A stretch of 64,000 nt of DNA from Metridium senile (taxonomy: Eukaryota > Cnidaria > Anthozoa > Actiniaria > Metridiidae): NCBI GenBank assembly GCA_949775045.1, contig OX459105.1:1569368-1633367 (forward strand), in the 5' to 3' direction. Positions 52,320 through 64,000 of the stretch are shown piece after piece; position 1 is the stretch's first letter, and each line of letters opens with the position of its first letter. Below the pieces are notes generated by a model. The model ran no database searches and had not been told where the DNA came from. It saw only the letters and a program-made list of their open reading frames with translations. Both the position numbers and the translations under genes were made by a program.

Positions 52320-54391
52320 CTCTAAGCTAGTCTACACTTGTGCATGACGGTGTAGTGGTGCAAAGCAAAAGTGGTGACAAATATGATGAGAAAAGCAGTA
52401 AAATAATAAGAAACAAGACAACACAAAACTGGCACTAACCAAAAGCCCCTTTATTGCCCTCACACAATATATTACAAAGTAAAAAGTATTTTAAACACAG
52501 TAAAGCACCATAACAACAATGCCGTAACTAGTTTAGCAAGGATGTTTATAATAACTGTCACAATAAAAACACACATGTACAAAAATATGAAGTATTGCTG
52601 CATGTCAAAAGTTTTCAAAAACAAGACCGAAGACTGTGATTTTCAGGAAAACATTTGCATACAAATTTCCAATAACTAGTGGTTAAACTAGTCAGCATTT
52701 TATCTGTGTTTTAAGGAGACAATTATAGACATTTCTCATGAAGAAGCTAATCATATGGAAATGCTCAGCAAGCCTTGCTATGACTCATGGTGTTTTTGTT
52801 TTATTACCAAAGTGAGGCTTGTCAGGCGTTTAAATGATTAGCTCCTATGTGAAAAAGAATTGGAGTAAAAATGTCCAAAACTAGTGGTTAAATTTGTGTG
52901 GACTGCATCAATATTTCTAAGGTTAACATACAAGTAAAAATGTATGATAAATACTGGTTAAACTAGTGTGGACTGCATCAGTGTTTCTGACTGGAAAAAA
53001 TATGCACAATAACTAGTAGTTAAGACTAAAATTGTGTATTTCTAAAACACACAAACTGCATTGAGTTCCACAAATTGTAATCTGACAATTAATGTAAATT
53101 AATAACAAATGTTTTTAGATGTCAAATGCAATCCTACAAATCTGATTCAACTAGTTAAAGACAGTATATATTGGTAATGTGTCATGTCGACCAAAAAGGG
53201 CAAGGCTTTTTTAGATAATACTATAACACTTGATTCACAACTCACTACATGCAAACTTCATAAAAGATAAATATTTGAAAAGTTTCTACATTAAGTTCAA
53301 AAGCTTCAACATTAAACACAAATTTTCCAATAAATGTATGATCGAGATTTCACATTTGTTACAAAATATCTTCTTTTTTTTTTTTGCTTTTTTAGATGTG
53401 ACTGCGTTATTTCTTTTTGTAGTCTCTTTTTGACCGACATGACTCAAGGCGAATATACCACAATTAAATTTCCCTTGCTATGCTAGTTATGGCACTTAAT
53501 ATACTGTACAAAATTACTAACTTCTCTTTGGACAAGGAGCACAATTTTAAAAATCGAAGAAATTGTACTCTGCAGAGTGCTACATAACTTTTTCAGTATA
53601 TTATCAATAAAAATGACATGATCTTTATATCATACAATCTGTTATAAATAGATACTTGTGATGTTTTGAAAGTTATTAAATTGAACTCGTGAAAAGGCTC
53701 TTTCAAAACACCACTCTTACCCATCAATTATGAATTATACTCAAGATTATGCATTTTCCTATACTAATTTTAAGTTTATAACCCTCTAGAGCAACACTAA
53801 ACTTTACACTAAAATACATTATATATATCAAAACTTTTAGTAATTTACAGTTATATATACATAAGTTGCAATCTGAAGATTTTGTTATCACAAAAGTGAT
53901 GCATAAAAATAGTACTTTGAAATAGTTTTTAAGTATTTATTTAGTGTTCTGTTGATCTAAGATTTGGATATAATAGTTGCAGGATCGAGTGAGTTTTGTT
54001 AAAATTAATATTGTTATGATGTGAAAATTAGGATATCATTATAACTAAAATGTTTTGTTTATATGTTTAACCCAAAAATTTACAAATAAACTACTTGTAC
54101 CGATAAAAATGTGTCTATATAAAGCTAAAATATTGTTTAAAACAGAAATTGTAAATCAGATTGTATATTTCGTTTGCAAATTAAACTACCAAACGAAATC
54201 TTACAAGTTAATTTAACGAAAACCCTCAACATAAAACGTTTTAAAATTGAACATAAAAACTACTACACAATCAAAAATAAGCAATATTGTTAAACACTTT
54301 ACCAAAGAAGCATTATCGTTTTGATAATGACTTTGTGACAAATACTTAAGCCACTGAAAATCGCTAGCTGACGTGAAAACCTAGACATACT
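52320..54391. other. Gene-free region, probably including the CTDSPL2 3' UTR
   Basis: AT-rich. Several TTTATT (AATAAA on minus) occur, for example near 53936 and 52449, so the CTDSPL2 3' UTR could extend well into it. Short repeats of ACTAGTGGTTAAACT with GTGTGGACTGCATCA occur at about 52673, 52880 and 52950. No coding frame. Confidence 0.45.
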
Positions 54392-55612
54392 CTAATACCT
54401 TAAATCATTAGAAAGCCTGAAGTTTCGGTATGCTGGGTTGATAAGATCGTGAAGTCGAAATCTATCTCTGATATGAAATCGTACGTCTTCTTTACGATTT
54501 GCTAGATCTTCAAGGAAAGGTAGTAATTCGACCAATTCTCTGTCGTTTTCATCTACAAACCAACTCTCGATTGGTATCCCGTTAGAAATTTGATAAGCGA
54601 ACGCTTGAGGAGAATTATCGACAATCATAGTCTTTGATAAATCCCTTCCTAAGATTGTCAAATCTTTAATATAGTTGCCTTGTACGCAGACACAATGTTC
54701 ACGGAAAAGACGGTGGCGAAAATACTTTCTTTCTGGATCTAAAATGTTCAATAACTTGTCGGCGTAGACGCGTTTCGACGCCGTGAATAAAATCACTTCG
54801 AACGACTTCGATACTCTCTCAAGAAAGTACTGCAAGTGAGGCCTTGTTCGCACAAAAACTTGATATGTTATGTTTTGATACAAAACTGGGAAAGATAAAG
54901 TAGCGTCCTCGAGTTTATTCAGGCTACAGTGGACCAGAGTTTCGTCCAAATCCAAGACAAGACTCAGCTTTGGGGTGCTTCTTGTTTTGAGCGGTAGAAC
55001 AGGAGGACGGGATTTCATCTCTTCACTGATCGGAGGAACAGTTCGGATAAAGTAAAATGGATCAAAAGTCTCCCAATCGGAGCTTTCGTCGTCTACGTTG
55101 CCATTAACATCACCATTACAAGTGCTTGGAGACAAAGCGACGGTTGCTTCGCCGTTCACGCTTGGCTGTGCTTCGTCTTCCTTCGCCGATTCGACGCCAT
55201 TGCATGCTTCATGTTCAACCTTGGTCTCCTCGCTACTCACTTGTACCTGGCCATTTTTACCGAAAAGAGTAAAAACAGGAGAAAACAATGTTCCTAAAAG
55301 AGACTTTCGTTTCGGGGTGGCTTCGGAGACGTTGGAATCACGAGTTGTATGTGTGAATTTACTCGAGCAATTGCTCGTTTCAGTTGTAAATTTTCGCTTC
55401 TTCAACAAGTTTGAAGTTATTATCGCATCTTCTTCATCTTCGATGTCAGAATCCTCTCTCGCCCTCTTAGTACCTCGTTCCTCTTCATCTTTTGAAGGAG
55501 AAGACCATAATAAAGTCTTAATCGAAGTCAAGAAGTTTTGGCCAGTACTCGGCGAGTCATTGCTTCCCGCCTTCGCATCGGCTATAGATCTCTTTCTCCT
55601 TCTCTTGGGCAT
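54392..55612 (-). CDS. CTDSPL2: CTDSPL2-like FCP1/SCP phosphatase, 406 aa, single exon
   Basis: Homologue of CTD small phosphatase-like 2, a nuclear Ser/Thr phosphatase of the HAD superfamily. The N-terminal half is basic, acidic and Ser-rich, starting MPKRRRKRS, a likely nuclear localisation signal. The catalytic FCP1 domain starts at about residue 216 with the DLDETLVH motif (D221-L-D-E-T225: nucleophile Asp and general acid Asp). [54 protein letters not shown] and [11 protein letters not shown] follow as in vertebrate CTDSPL2. ATG at 55610-55612 and TAG at 54392-54394. The vertebrate gene has many introns but here the frame is uninterrupted. No disabling change is seen. Confidence 0.94.
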   Translation of the reverse strand: MPKRRRKRSIADAKAGSNDSPSTGQNFLTSIKTLLWSSPSKDEEERGTKRAREDSDIEDEEDAIITSNLLKKRKFTTETSNCSSKFTHTTRDSNVSEATPKRKSLLGTLFSPVFTLFGKNGQVQVSSEETKVEHEACNGVESAKEDEAQPSVNGEATVALSPSTCNGDVNGNVDDESSDWETFDPFYFIRTVPPISEEMKSRPPVLPLKTRSTPKLSLVLDLDETLVHCSLNKLEDATLSFPVLYQNITYQVFVRTRPHLQYFLERVSKSFEVILFTASKRVYADKLLNILDPERKYFRHRLFREHCVCVQGNYIKDLTILGRDLSKTMIVDNSPQAFAYQISNGIPIESWFVDENDRELVELLPFLEDLANRKEDVRFHIRDRFRLHDLINPAYRNFRLSNDLRY

Positions 55613-55802
55613 TTTACACTCTAATTTTGATCAGATGACGACTATACGGCAAAACAATCCAAGGCTAATAAACAACGAAGCTTTTAGAGTTCAAATCCTG
55701 GCTAAAGTACTACTATTAAACGGTGAAATGGACTCAAACAGCATACAACGTAACATCAAGCGTAGGCCTCGTTGACAGCCTGTCTCGTCGATTGCACACT
55801 TT

Positions 55803-55841
55803 ATGCAAATGTTCCAAACAGGTTTTATTCGTTATTTGCAT
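55803..55841. promoter_or_regulatory. Inverted pair of POU octamer motifs upstream of CTDSPL2
   Basis: ATGCAAAT at 55803-55810 and ATTTGCAT at 55834-55841 lie 191-229 bp upstream of the start codon. Both match the octamer bound by POU/Oct factors. Two perfect sites facing each other within 40 bp are suggestive; in AT-rich DNA a chance pair is possible. Confidence 0.45.
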
Positions 55842-56616
55842 AAATGAGTTTCAGCAATAATTTTAGCCCTAAAAATACGATTTGAAAGTTCTCACAGCTG
55901 CAAAACTATTCCATCTTTACTGCTTTATAAATTAGTAATGTTTTTAATCTATTAATATAATGAAAAATAAAGCAAAAATAAATATATTTACAGTCTATAT
56001 TACACGTGACTGTAATTGAGTTAAACCGGAAGTCAGTGGAGCGTTTCGCGCGCCAACCAAACTCATAACAAAATATATATTTTTAAAGTAAAAAATCTAA
56101 TTTACAAATAGTAGGATCAAAAGTACGATTTTTATCTTGCTCTACAGCTCCCAGCGTGTCTATGTCACAATAAATCCGTTTACATTTCTTAAACAAACAT
56201 TTATAGTAAATTAGTCACAAGAACCACTTCTTGGGATACCTGTGTATTTTCGTATCAATTTCCGATCGCCTGAAAGATATTAGGGTTTCTGACCAGATGC
56301 TATATCGTCTCAATTAGTCGGTTGTCGATATCAATCGATGTTTATCGACAGATAATTATCGAGTATATTGTAATCGATTTCGGATGTTGATCGATGTAGT
56401 TTGATCGTTCCAAGTCGACTGGCAGCAACTTGCTTGCACAGATGTTCCTCACTGACTGCATGACTGTATTCATTTGCAATTAATATACAATTTAAACATA
56501 TATATGGGGTTGTTTTCATTAACCTGTGAAACACTCTTTGGAGTACTCGCACTCTTTAATACACTCTAATTCCATTGTGTTTTTTTGTTGTTGTTATTTG
56601 ACTATCACACTTTAAT
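55842..56616. other. No gene seen
   Basis: Intergenic. A patch rich in ATCGAT/TCGAT motifs lies at 56318-56407; no coding frame. Confidence 0.4.
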
Positions 56617-56877
56617 TACAGTGCGACTACTGAAACCGGGGCCACCAAAACATGTCTATGCGATCACTATCGAGAATATGAACAATAGAATCTCTACAAA
56701 TGTTTGACTTTTTTGCTTAAAATGCTAATAATTTTCATTATTTGTGAACGGAATAGATAAAGATTGAATAAGAAACATCTTAGCCCTGAGAACCCTCTAC
56801 AATTGTTTTGTTTGATCTCAAAAACTATATAATTTAACATTTGTCTGGGTGGCCCTGGTTTCAGTAGACGCACTGTA
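56617..56877. mobile_element. MITE, ACAGTGCGACTACTGAAACC termini
   Basis: ACAGTGCGACTACTGAAACC with GGGGCCACC at the left, GGTGGCCCTGGTTTCAGTAG with CGCACTGT at the right. Related to the MITE at 47194-47420. Confidence 0.75.
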
Positions 56878-57371
56878 TTCGGCACTTTGTTTCACAGGTT
56901 AATGAAAAATCACTCATATAAACATCATACATGATTTATGAAACGGAAAATAATCTGGGCTAGCTAGTATAAATTAATTAAGCTTAATATTCTCTTGATC
57001 TGTGGACTGTAACAATCTTACTATAAAAGATATTTTAAAATGTATAATAAGTAATTCGTTTGACAAACATTGTTTTGACTTGTTCTCGACAATTGGCTCT
57101 GGCCGTTACGCAAACATACCAGTTTGAAAATTTGTACTGAATATCCGGCGCCGTCTAATTAATGAAACGGACTTCTCCATTTGTTTGTGAATAACTTAAC
57201 GCCAGTCCCTATTTTCAAATTGAAATTTTAGATATTAAATTAATTTAACTTCTAAATTTTATTTATAAAAACAAGATGAGGCAAAAAATTAAAATCCCTT
57301 TATACAAATGTGCTCCTGTACAAATCTATAATTTTTTTCTTCTGCCTTTGCTTATGTTTAGTCCATCGCTT
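56878..57371. other. No gene seen
   Basis: AT-rich intergenic DNA before the TTTC microsatellite. Confidence 0.4.
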
Positions 57372-57376
57372 TTCTT

Positions 57377-57612
<236 letters not shown>

Positions 57613-58149
57613 CCGGCCTTCTTTCTCGCCCAATTTGTAGTTCTTTTAAGACTGCATTGTCTATAAGTTTTATAATTACACTTTGAAAGCTAATCCGGTG
57701 CTCACTTGTCACATGTTGTCAAGTCCAAACGCCTGAAGCAGATAACACGTGTAGGACAGATATAGCCATAATAAAAAAAAACTTTAATTCCTTCCTGTCT
57801 TCTAACTTCGTTGCAATGATTTCAATCACGGTAATACAAAGAAATAGAGAGCGCACAACTGGTTCGAAAAATTAAGGTATTGTATGAATCGGGTCGGTTG
57901 CTGGTTTAATATTCAACTCCGCAGCTCAATAAAAATCCTGATGCAAAATTATCAAATTAATCAAAATCGAGGCTTCAATGGTTTTATTTCAACAGTTTGG
58001 TGGTGTGAAATTACGTTCTACCTACATCAATAAGTCAGATTCTGAAGAATAAATATCCATTTATTGAGGCTGGACCACGAGAACCTTGACATGATGTACT
58101 CTACTCCCCTTGCTTCTTGACGTCTCTTCTTTAAGGTTCTTTTCTACGT

Positions 58150-58545
58150 ATATACATCCTGCTCCCATTTCTTTCTCCCTTCCCTTCTTCCCTGCTCATG
58201 ACTTCCCCTCATCTCTGTACTCATCTCCTTCTCTATTCTCCCTTTTCTTCGTTCCTGTTCCCATTTCTGTTTAACTTCTCTTACTCCCTCCTCACTTCTC
58301 CTCGTCTCTGTATCAGTCTCCTTATCTCCCTTCCCTTTTTCCTCCTCCCTTTTCTTTCTTCCTGCTCCCATTTTTTTCTCACTTATCTTCCTCCCAGTTC
58401 ACCTCTCCTCATCTCTGCTCCCCTCTCCTTCTCTCCCTTCCCATTTTCCTCCCTCCTTCTTCTCCTTCCTGCACCCATTTACTCCTCCCTGCTCCTTTCC
58501 TGCTCCCATTGTCTACTCCTCTCTTGTTCTATTTCGTGCTCCTTC
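58150..58545. repeat. Pyrimidine-rich minisatellite
   Basis: Imperfect units of about 60-70 bp with CTGCTCCCATTT, CTCACTTCTCCTC and CATCTCTG. Strongly C/T biased on the plus strand. Confidence 0.75.
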
Positions 58546-59600
58546 GCTTCTAATTTCCAGACAAAGAGATCAATAAACATAGAGACAGTTTTGAATGCTT
58601 AATATTACTTTAATGAAACAACAACAATAATGATAAGTAGTTTAAACAGTACAACATCTGACTTTAGCGCCACTTTTAGTTTTTCAGCTAACGTCGTCAT
58701 CTCATATACCGCTTTAACAACTGGTTACAAATATTCAAATATGGATAAAAAATAAATATACGATTTGTTAACAATCATTTTTTCTTTCGCACTTGTTCCT
58801 AGTCCCTAAAACGGACTAAATTCTTACTCGTCACCAAACCCCGCAAAGGTACCCACCGAGACGCCACATCAGGCTTTATTAGTAATAAGACGAAGAAAAT
58901 CAACCAAAAAAGATCTACTTAAACTTAAAATAAACTTAAACTAATTGCGTTGAACTTCGGATCTTTGTTTGCTAGGCGACCAGGTCACTAGGCAGCTTTC
59001 GTTACCTAGGAAACTTGGATGACTTTGCTACATGGTTACTAGACAACTAAGTTACTAGTTATCAAAGTTACCATGTTACCAAAGCTGTTTACTACGTTAC
59101 TAAGCAATTAAGTAACAACGCAATCATGCTATTTAACTGAAACTATTTAAAAACGTGTGTTATAATCATGGTATATTATTTAATGTTAACGTATGAGTCC
59201 TTTATACATTTCCATGTGGACCGGTGCGGGTTCCGTAACACTGGTGTCACAAGGACCGGCTTCGTCTGTGGATAGAAGAAAAAATAACATAAGGAAATAT
59301 TCTCGAAGCTTCACTAATTCTCTATCTAATTCTCTCAGTATTCTGACTGCGATCGAGTAGTGCATTTGGTAAAACGTTCAAAAATCTCGCTATAAATATA
59401 TATATCGCGATTCCAAAGCTCGACTGCATCAAATTATAAGAGATATACATATGAAGTGTGATTTAGGCTAAAATAAGTGCGTGATTCGTGAAAATATCGA
59501 ACAATTTAGTTGTTATACGTGAATACTATGTTGAACGTGACTTAAATTTGTACGTGATGCGTGACTAGACTGTATTTGATAGGAACACTTCTTACCAGGC
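58546..59600. other. Lipid-carrier 3' UTR and flank
   Basis: On the minus strand a donor (GTAAGAAG) directly after the stop region at about 59596 and an acceptor (CTATCCACAG) at about 59270 suggest a 3' UTR intron. An AATAAA (minus) near 58877 could end the transcript. GTTACTAGG/CTAAGTTAC-type short repeats occupy about 59005-59115. Confidence 0.45.
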
Positions 59601-62600
59601 TCAGCACTTGTGGTGTTCGTTGATCTTACAAATAGCACGTCCCTCTCCGACGCGTCCACGTGCGCAGTAGCATTCCTTGCACATTACTTGATCTCTCTTG
59701 ATCTGTTCCTTCAAGGTGTACACGAATGACGTCTGCATGGAAATGGATCTCTTCTCAGAGTCGGATCCGAAAGATGCGATGCTGAATGCAGATCCTTTGG
59801 TGTTCTGCATCAGTTCCATGAATTCACCTTTGGATGAAAACAGGCAAGTTAAAAACAATACTAGTTGGTAGTTTCATGTTTGGAAGAATGTGAATGTGAT
59901 AATACCTGATATCACGTTTGAGATGCATCGCAAAGATAACCTTAATGATGATAACTGTGACGAAGACGACGGTGTGATGATGCCGATGATTGTAGTGGTG
60001 ATGATGATGATGAGAGTGATGAAGAAAGTGATAATGACGTCTAATTCATTATTACTATGAGGACGATAATGATCATGTTGATAATTCATACAATGGTAAT
60101 GACAATGTTTGTTTCTATGGTAACTATATCTTACCTTCCGGTAGAGGAGCTGCAAGGCTGGATCCCTTGGTCATCTTTCTATAGAAGACTCGTCCTTGGA
60201 AATCCTGTCCATTGACCTCACCAACATATTTCTGGTACTTGCCAATAATGTTCAAAGTGATGTCCTGCATTTGAAGTTTCTTGGTCATACGTCGTAGACA
60301 AGGAGCATGCTTATGTGCAGTGCGTTCAGACGTTGACCACAAGACGACAATCTTGGTGGCACCGGCACGGAAAGAATACTTGGCTGCCATTTGAATGCCT
60401 TCAAATCCGTCAGTTTCATTATCCTTGGTCTTTGAGAACTGCAGATGGCTTACAGCATGCTTGACTTCGTCAGCGGTTCCAAGGAATTTGCCGTTCATGG
60501 TTACTTGGTGTGCATGTGCGTGGATTCCTTTGCCTCCGAAGCTGACGAGACCAAATCGGAAGTTGTATTTATCTAGGTTGCCAGTGATCTGTCGAACGTA
60601 TGCAGGGATCTTCTGAGCGAAGCCTTTCATGCCTTCAGTCTCTGGTACTACGAGGATCACATCGACTTGGCCGTTGGCTGATTGGAACCATTTTCTGCCC
60701 AACTCACTGTTTCCACATCGTCCACATTCGGGTAGATGGTCGACCCATTGTCCCTTCATTCTCAGCATCTCAATGTAAGTGGCAGTTACATTACAGTGCT
60801 TCATATCCTTGGGAGTGCTGCTGTCACATCTGGCGTAATCCTGTTCACATGCTTGTTTGAATGGTTTAGGGTTGATGATGTTGAAGAATGGAGCAAGTGG
60901 TGACTTGAGGCTCTTGAAGAGATCGCTGCATCGGTGAATGTACTTTGTGGAGCACTAAATGGAAACAAAGGAATAAATTTTAATTGAATGGAATTGTGTC
61001 GTCGAGCGGGAAATGACTGGATTGTTACTCATAAAAATAACAAGACCTCAGACGGCCGATTTAAACCAGCGACTCACTGTATGACAAGCTAGCAAATGAG
61101 TTCTATTGATACATTCTGTGCGGCATGGAATAATAGAAACATTTGATTGTTCAAATATTAATTTTAATAATTTGTAATTAAACTAATTGAGTAGCTGGCA
61201 TTCTAGAACGTTTGATCCATCAAATATCAATAATTTTCATTTTTCATTGTACCTATGGTACATTACTTTGAAAATGTGGATCATGCAAATGTCAATTTAG
61301 TTCTAATCTTAAGAGATCGTTGTCACAAAAACGAAGTAGCTTACCTTTTTGGGTTTATGGACTTTCTTGATCTCGCATTTAGGATCTTTGGTAACTTGCC
61401 ATGAATTGACAAAGTCAATCACGTTCTCTGCGATTTTTCCAGTAGACATCATCATTTCATCATGTCCTTCGTTGTTATTGGTTCCAAGTAGACCAGCAAA
61501 ACGTCCATGGTACCATTTGCCCATGTTGAATGTGCAAAGGTTGTGTTCGATGTCACAGAGGATCTCAATTCCAAGAGTGTGTCGCAAGACGATATATTGT
61601 CCTTCACGGAACACTGTTGTGTTCTGGGACTGAACTGGTAGTTCGCTATCGTAGCCGTCTTTGATCTTCTTGCCATCTAATGTAATCTTGGTCATTGTCT
61701 CTACTTTGCCATCATCATGGATCTGTTGATAAATGATTTAGTTAGAGGTATATAAAAGCTTACTCAGGAAAATAATGAATGGCGTTAATAAGAGCTTGTT
61801 ACTTAAGAGTACAACAGTGCATAGATGGACATTTTAATACTGATGATAGTGGAGATGCTACTGCTGATGGTAATGATTATGATGATGATGGTACGTAATG
61901 ATGATAATGATGATGGTGATTACGCTGGTGGTAATGATGATATTAATGATGGTTAGTATATTATTATATTATGGTGATTCTGAAACTAATTATGAAGTTA
62001 ATGACAAGGATAATTGTGATGGTTATGGTAATGTTTATCATTGTGGTAAATGAGCTAAACATTTATATATATATATATAGGCGTAGTCGTGATTGTAGTT
62101 ATGTATTCACCTTGACGTTAGCGTCCTCAGATGAGAAGAGAAGAGCCTTCTCCTGACTCATCAGGGTAAACTTGTTGTCACGGACATCACGAGCCAAGAC
62201 GTATGTGCATCTCTCGTTTTTGTATCCTGGGAATCTGAAGTACTGGCTGTCAAAGGTGTAGACATGGTCCTTACCGAAGATCACTGCAGTGCCTGATAAA
62301 TATAGTAATCATCATCGTTATTATCATGATCAGCATCCATCGTTAACATCATTATTATCACCATCACGATCATCAGCTTCATCAATCACATCATCATCAT
62401 CGTTATCATCATCAACATCAATCACTTATGTCATTATCATTATGATCATCAATTATCATTATGATCATCATCACCATTATTATTATCACCATCACGATCA
62501 TCAGCTTCATCAATCACATCATCATCTTTATCAACATCAATCACTATTGACACACTCTCGTTTTGCTGTGTATTCATAACCATTTTAATTCAATGGAGCA

Positions 62601-64000
62601 AACAATAAACGTCCGAAGAGCAAGTAAGTAACACTCTACACATTACAATGCACCGATTTACATTTTTCTCTAATGTTTTTAAAATCGTTTTGCGAGGTAA
62701 GTCGACATACCATAAATACGACATTTGGACAGTGCTAAAACACCAAACAGATTTACTTACTGTTGAATGGTGGGATCCAGCTGATTGGGCTAAGAACGTT
62801 CTTGATATGGCTGACTTTGTGTGCAATCCTGTGTACCCAGTAGTTCTTGATGTGATGGAAGTGACGAGAACGAGATTCAACCATCTTCATCGTATGTGCA
62901 TAGTAGTGACGGGCATGGCTCATTGACTTCTGGGTAATGTGGTGCTTGTAGATCTTGGCGTATAAAACACGGGCAGTCTTGTCGACTTCAGCATATTTGG
63001 CCATGGTCTTTTTGTACAAGATGCGGTAGAGTCTGACAGTTTCGTTGTAAGCCTTGGAAGAGTGGCTCTTTGCCTTCAGAAGAGCTTCCCTGAGGTTTGT
63101 GGAGTTGTAGATGTCGATGGTTATGTTCCATGTGAGCTTGGCAACACCAACAGTGAAGTACTTGGCAGATTGGACTCCAACAATGCACATATCCCTGCTC
63201 ATGTTGAAAGCAATTGGCACATAGTGTTTGGTCAAGTTGGCGATCTTTGTTAGGTCAATCTTGTCCATGAATGCACGTGTGACGTTGATGAAGTGGATTG
63301 TGGAGTTCACGTAGTCTTGTACCATCGAGTTGTTCTTGGCCATGCTCAACAGTTGCATTGACATGATCTGTGCCTTGCCGATGACCAACCTGGACTTGAC
63401 AACAATAAGAGTTTTCTGGACTTCGATGTAAGCCTTAATCTTCTCAATCTTGGGTTGGTGTTTCTTGAGAAGGATCTGGACTTGGTTCATTGTCATGTTG
63501 TAGACTTGAATGGTGTAGTTCTTGGCCTTCAATAGTGCGTGTTGTGGTGAGGTTGAGTTGTACAAGTCAACAGTGATGTTCCATGCAATGTTGGTGACGA
63601 CCATGGTGTAGTTACGAGTTGTGTTGTATCCAGTTTTCAACATTGCTTTGGTCATGTTGTAAGCAATAGGAGCATAATGCTTGGTCAGATTGGCAATCTT
63701 CTTGAAGTCATAGGTCTTAAGTTCCTTTCCAACTTTAATTATGTACTGCTGGGTCATTCCAATGAATTCGTCAATTCGGAGACGGCTTTTCAATTTAAGG
63801 GCCATTTCCTGGACATTAATTGTGTTCAGGTATTGACTGGTCTTCCTCAGGAACTTGATGGTTTGGTTCAAGTACTTCTTGGCCAAAGGATGGTTCTTTG
63901 TGGCATTGACAAGTCTCATGGTGATATTGTTAACCTTTAGGTAGACTGGACTATTCATTGCCTTTTCTACCCATTGCCTGGACATGAACATAGCTTTCTT
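59601..64000 (-). CDS. Large lipid transfer protein (vitellogenin/apoB-like), C-terminal exons, partial
   Basis: Five coding exons in transcript order: 62761-64000 (5' end outside the window), 62111-62292, 61345-61722, 60135-60954, 59601-59827. Phases agree (1, 0, 0, 1, stop) and all sites are GT-AG. The first exon encodes long amphipathic helices with repeated YNMT, NLTKHYAPIA and LLKAK motifs and many N-x-S/T sites, like the lipid-binding region of apolipophorin/apoB-type proteins. The second and third encode a vWD domain (FGKDHVYTFDSQYFRFPG; GLLGTNNNEGHDE). The fourth starts with a Cys-rich C8-like stretch and continues into a vWA-like fold (QVDVILVVPETEG to TKIVVLWSTSE). The last exon ends in a short Cys-rich tail, INEHHKC. 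Such secreted proteins carry lipid in body fluid or supply yolk. A vWA-like segment after vWD is an inference from shape, and its metal-binding residues are not conserved. Confidence 0.85.
61860..62060. repeat. GAT/GATG microsatellite in a lipid-carrier intron
   Basis: Imperfect ATGATGGTAATGAT repeats in the intron between 61723 and 62110; an (TA)n run follows at 62065-62080. Confidence 0.8.
62300..62555. repeat. CAT/ATC microsatellite in a lipid-carrier intron
   Basis: Imperfect ATC repeats including a duplicated block of about 100 bp (ACCATCACGATCATCAGCTT at about 62360 and 62488) in the intron between 62293 and 62760. Confidence 0.85.

Overview
This window is nuclear DNA from an AT-rich animal genome. 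Intron-rich genes, TRIM-NHL and large lipid transfer protein families, tRNA-derived SINEs and a very high density of inverted-repeat elements fit a cnidarian, probably an anthozoan. That placement is inferred from gene content and repeat style; no marker gene proves it. Genes with clear family matches are an ANKRD34-like ankyrin protein (287-1525 +), YIPF5 (6668-7462 -), a TRIM-NHL protein (19104-23027 -, interrupted), LRRC40 (25449-46122 -), an acetylserotonin O-methyltransferase-like enzyme (47477-50217 +, interrupted), CTDSPL2 (54392-55612 -) and the 3' end of a vitellogenin/apoB-type lipid carrier with a vWD domain (59601-64000 -). A two-exon multi-pass membrane protein of a family I do not recognise lies at 7890-11134 (+), divergent from YIPF5.

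Layout. 1-6 kb: ANKRD34-like gene, then about 5 kb of small MITEs. 6.6-11.2 kb: divergent pair YIPF5 / membrane protein. 11.2-18.6 kb: a 76-bp tandem array, a higher-order tandem complex and large foldback elements. 19.1-23.0 kb: TRIM-NHL gene split by a 2.0-kb foldback. 24-46 kb: LRRC40, whose 16 exons (1,836 coding nt, 611 aa) I could assemble with consistent splice phase; its introns are filled with repeats, including a 3.7-kb foldback. 47.5-50.2 kb: methyltransferase gene split by a 1.5-kb GC-rich transposon that itself carries a SINE. 50.2-52.3 kb: LINE fragments with a nested foldback. 54-56 kb: intronless CTDSPL2. 57-58.6 kb: simple repeats. 59.6-64 kb: lipid carrier.

Main observations. 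(1) Two genes are cut inside coding sequence by transposons, and the target-site duplications show that precise removal would restore each reading frame: a TTAA-flanked palindrome after codon 6 of TRIM-NHL, and a TIR element at codon 68 of the methyltransferase. (2) Foldback elements with near-identical arms are very abundant: 2.0 and 3.7 kb with TTAA duplications, 1.3 kb with a 7-bp duplication, 0.4 kb with a 9-bp duplication. (3) A hammerhead-ribozyme-like motif with an intact core and paired stems I and II lies in sense orientation in LRRC40 intron 4 (40976-41019 -), and decayed relatives occur elsewhere. (4) Several LRRC40 introns carry tandem duplications that begin or end exactly at the splice sites.

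The genes are unrelated housekeeping or family genes and do not form a functional cluster. Exon boundaries come from reading splice consensus, phase and homology recalled from family knowledge; no alignment was run.
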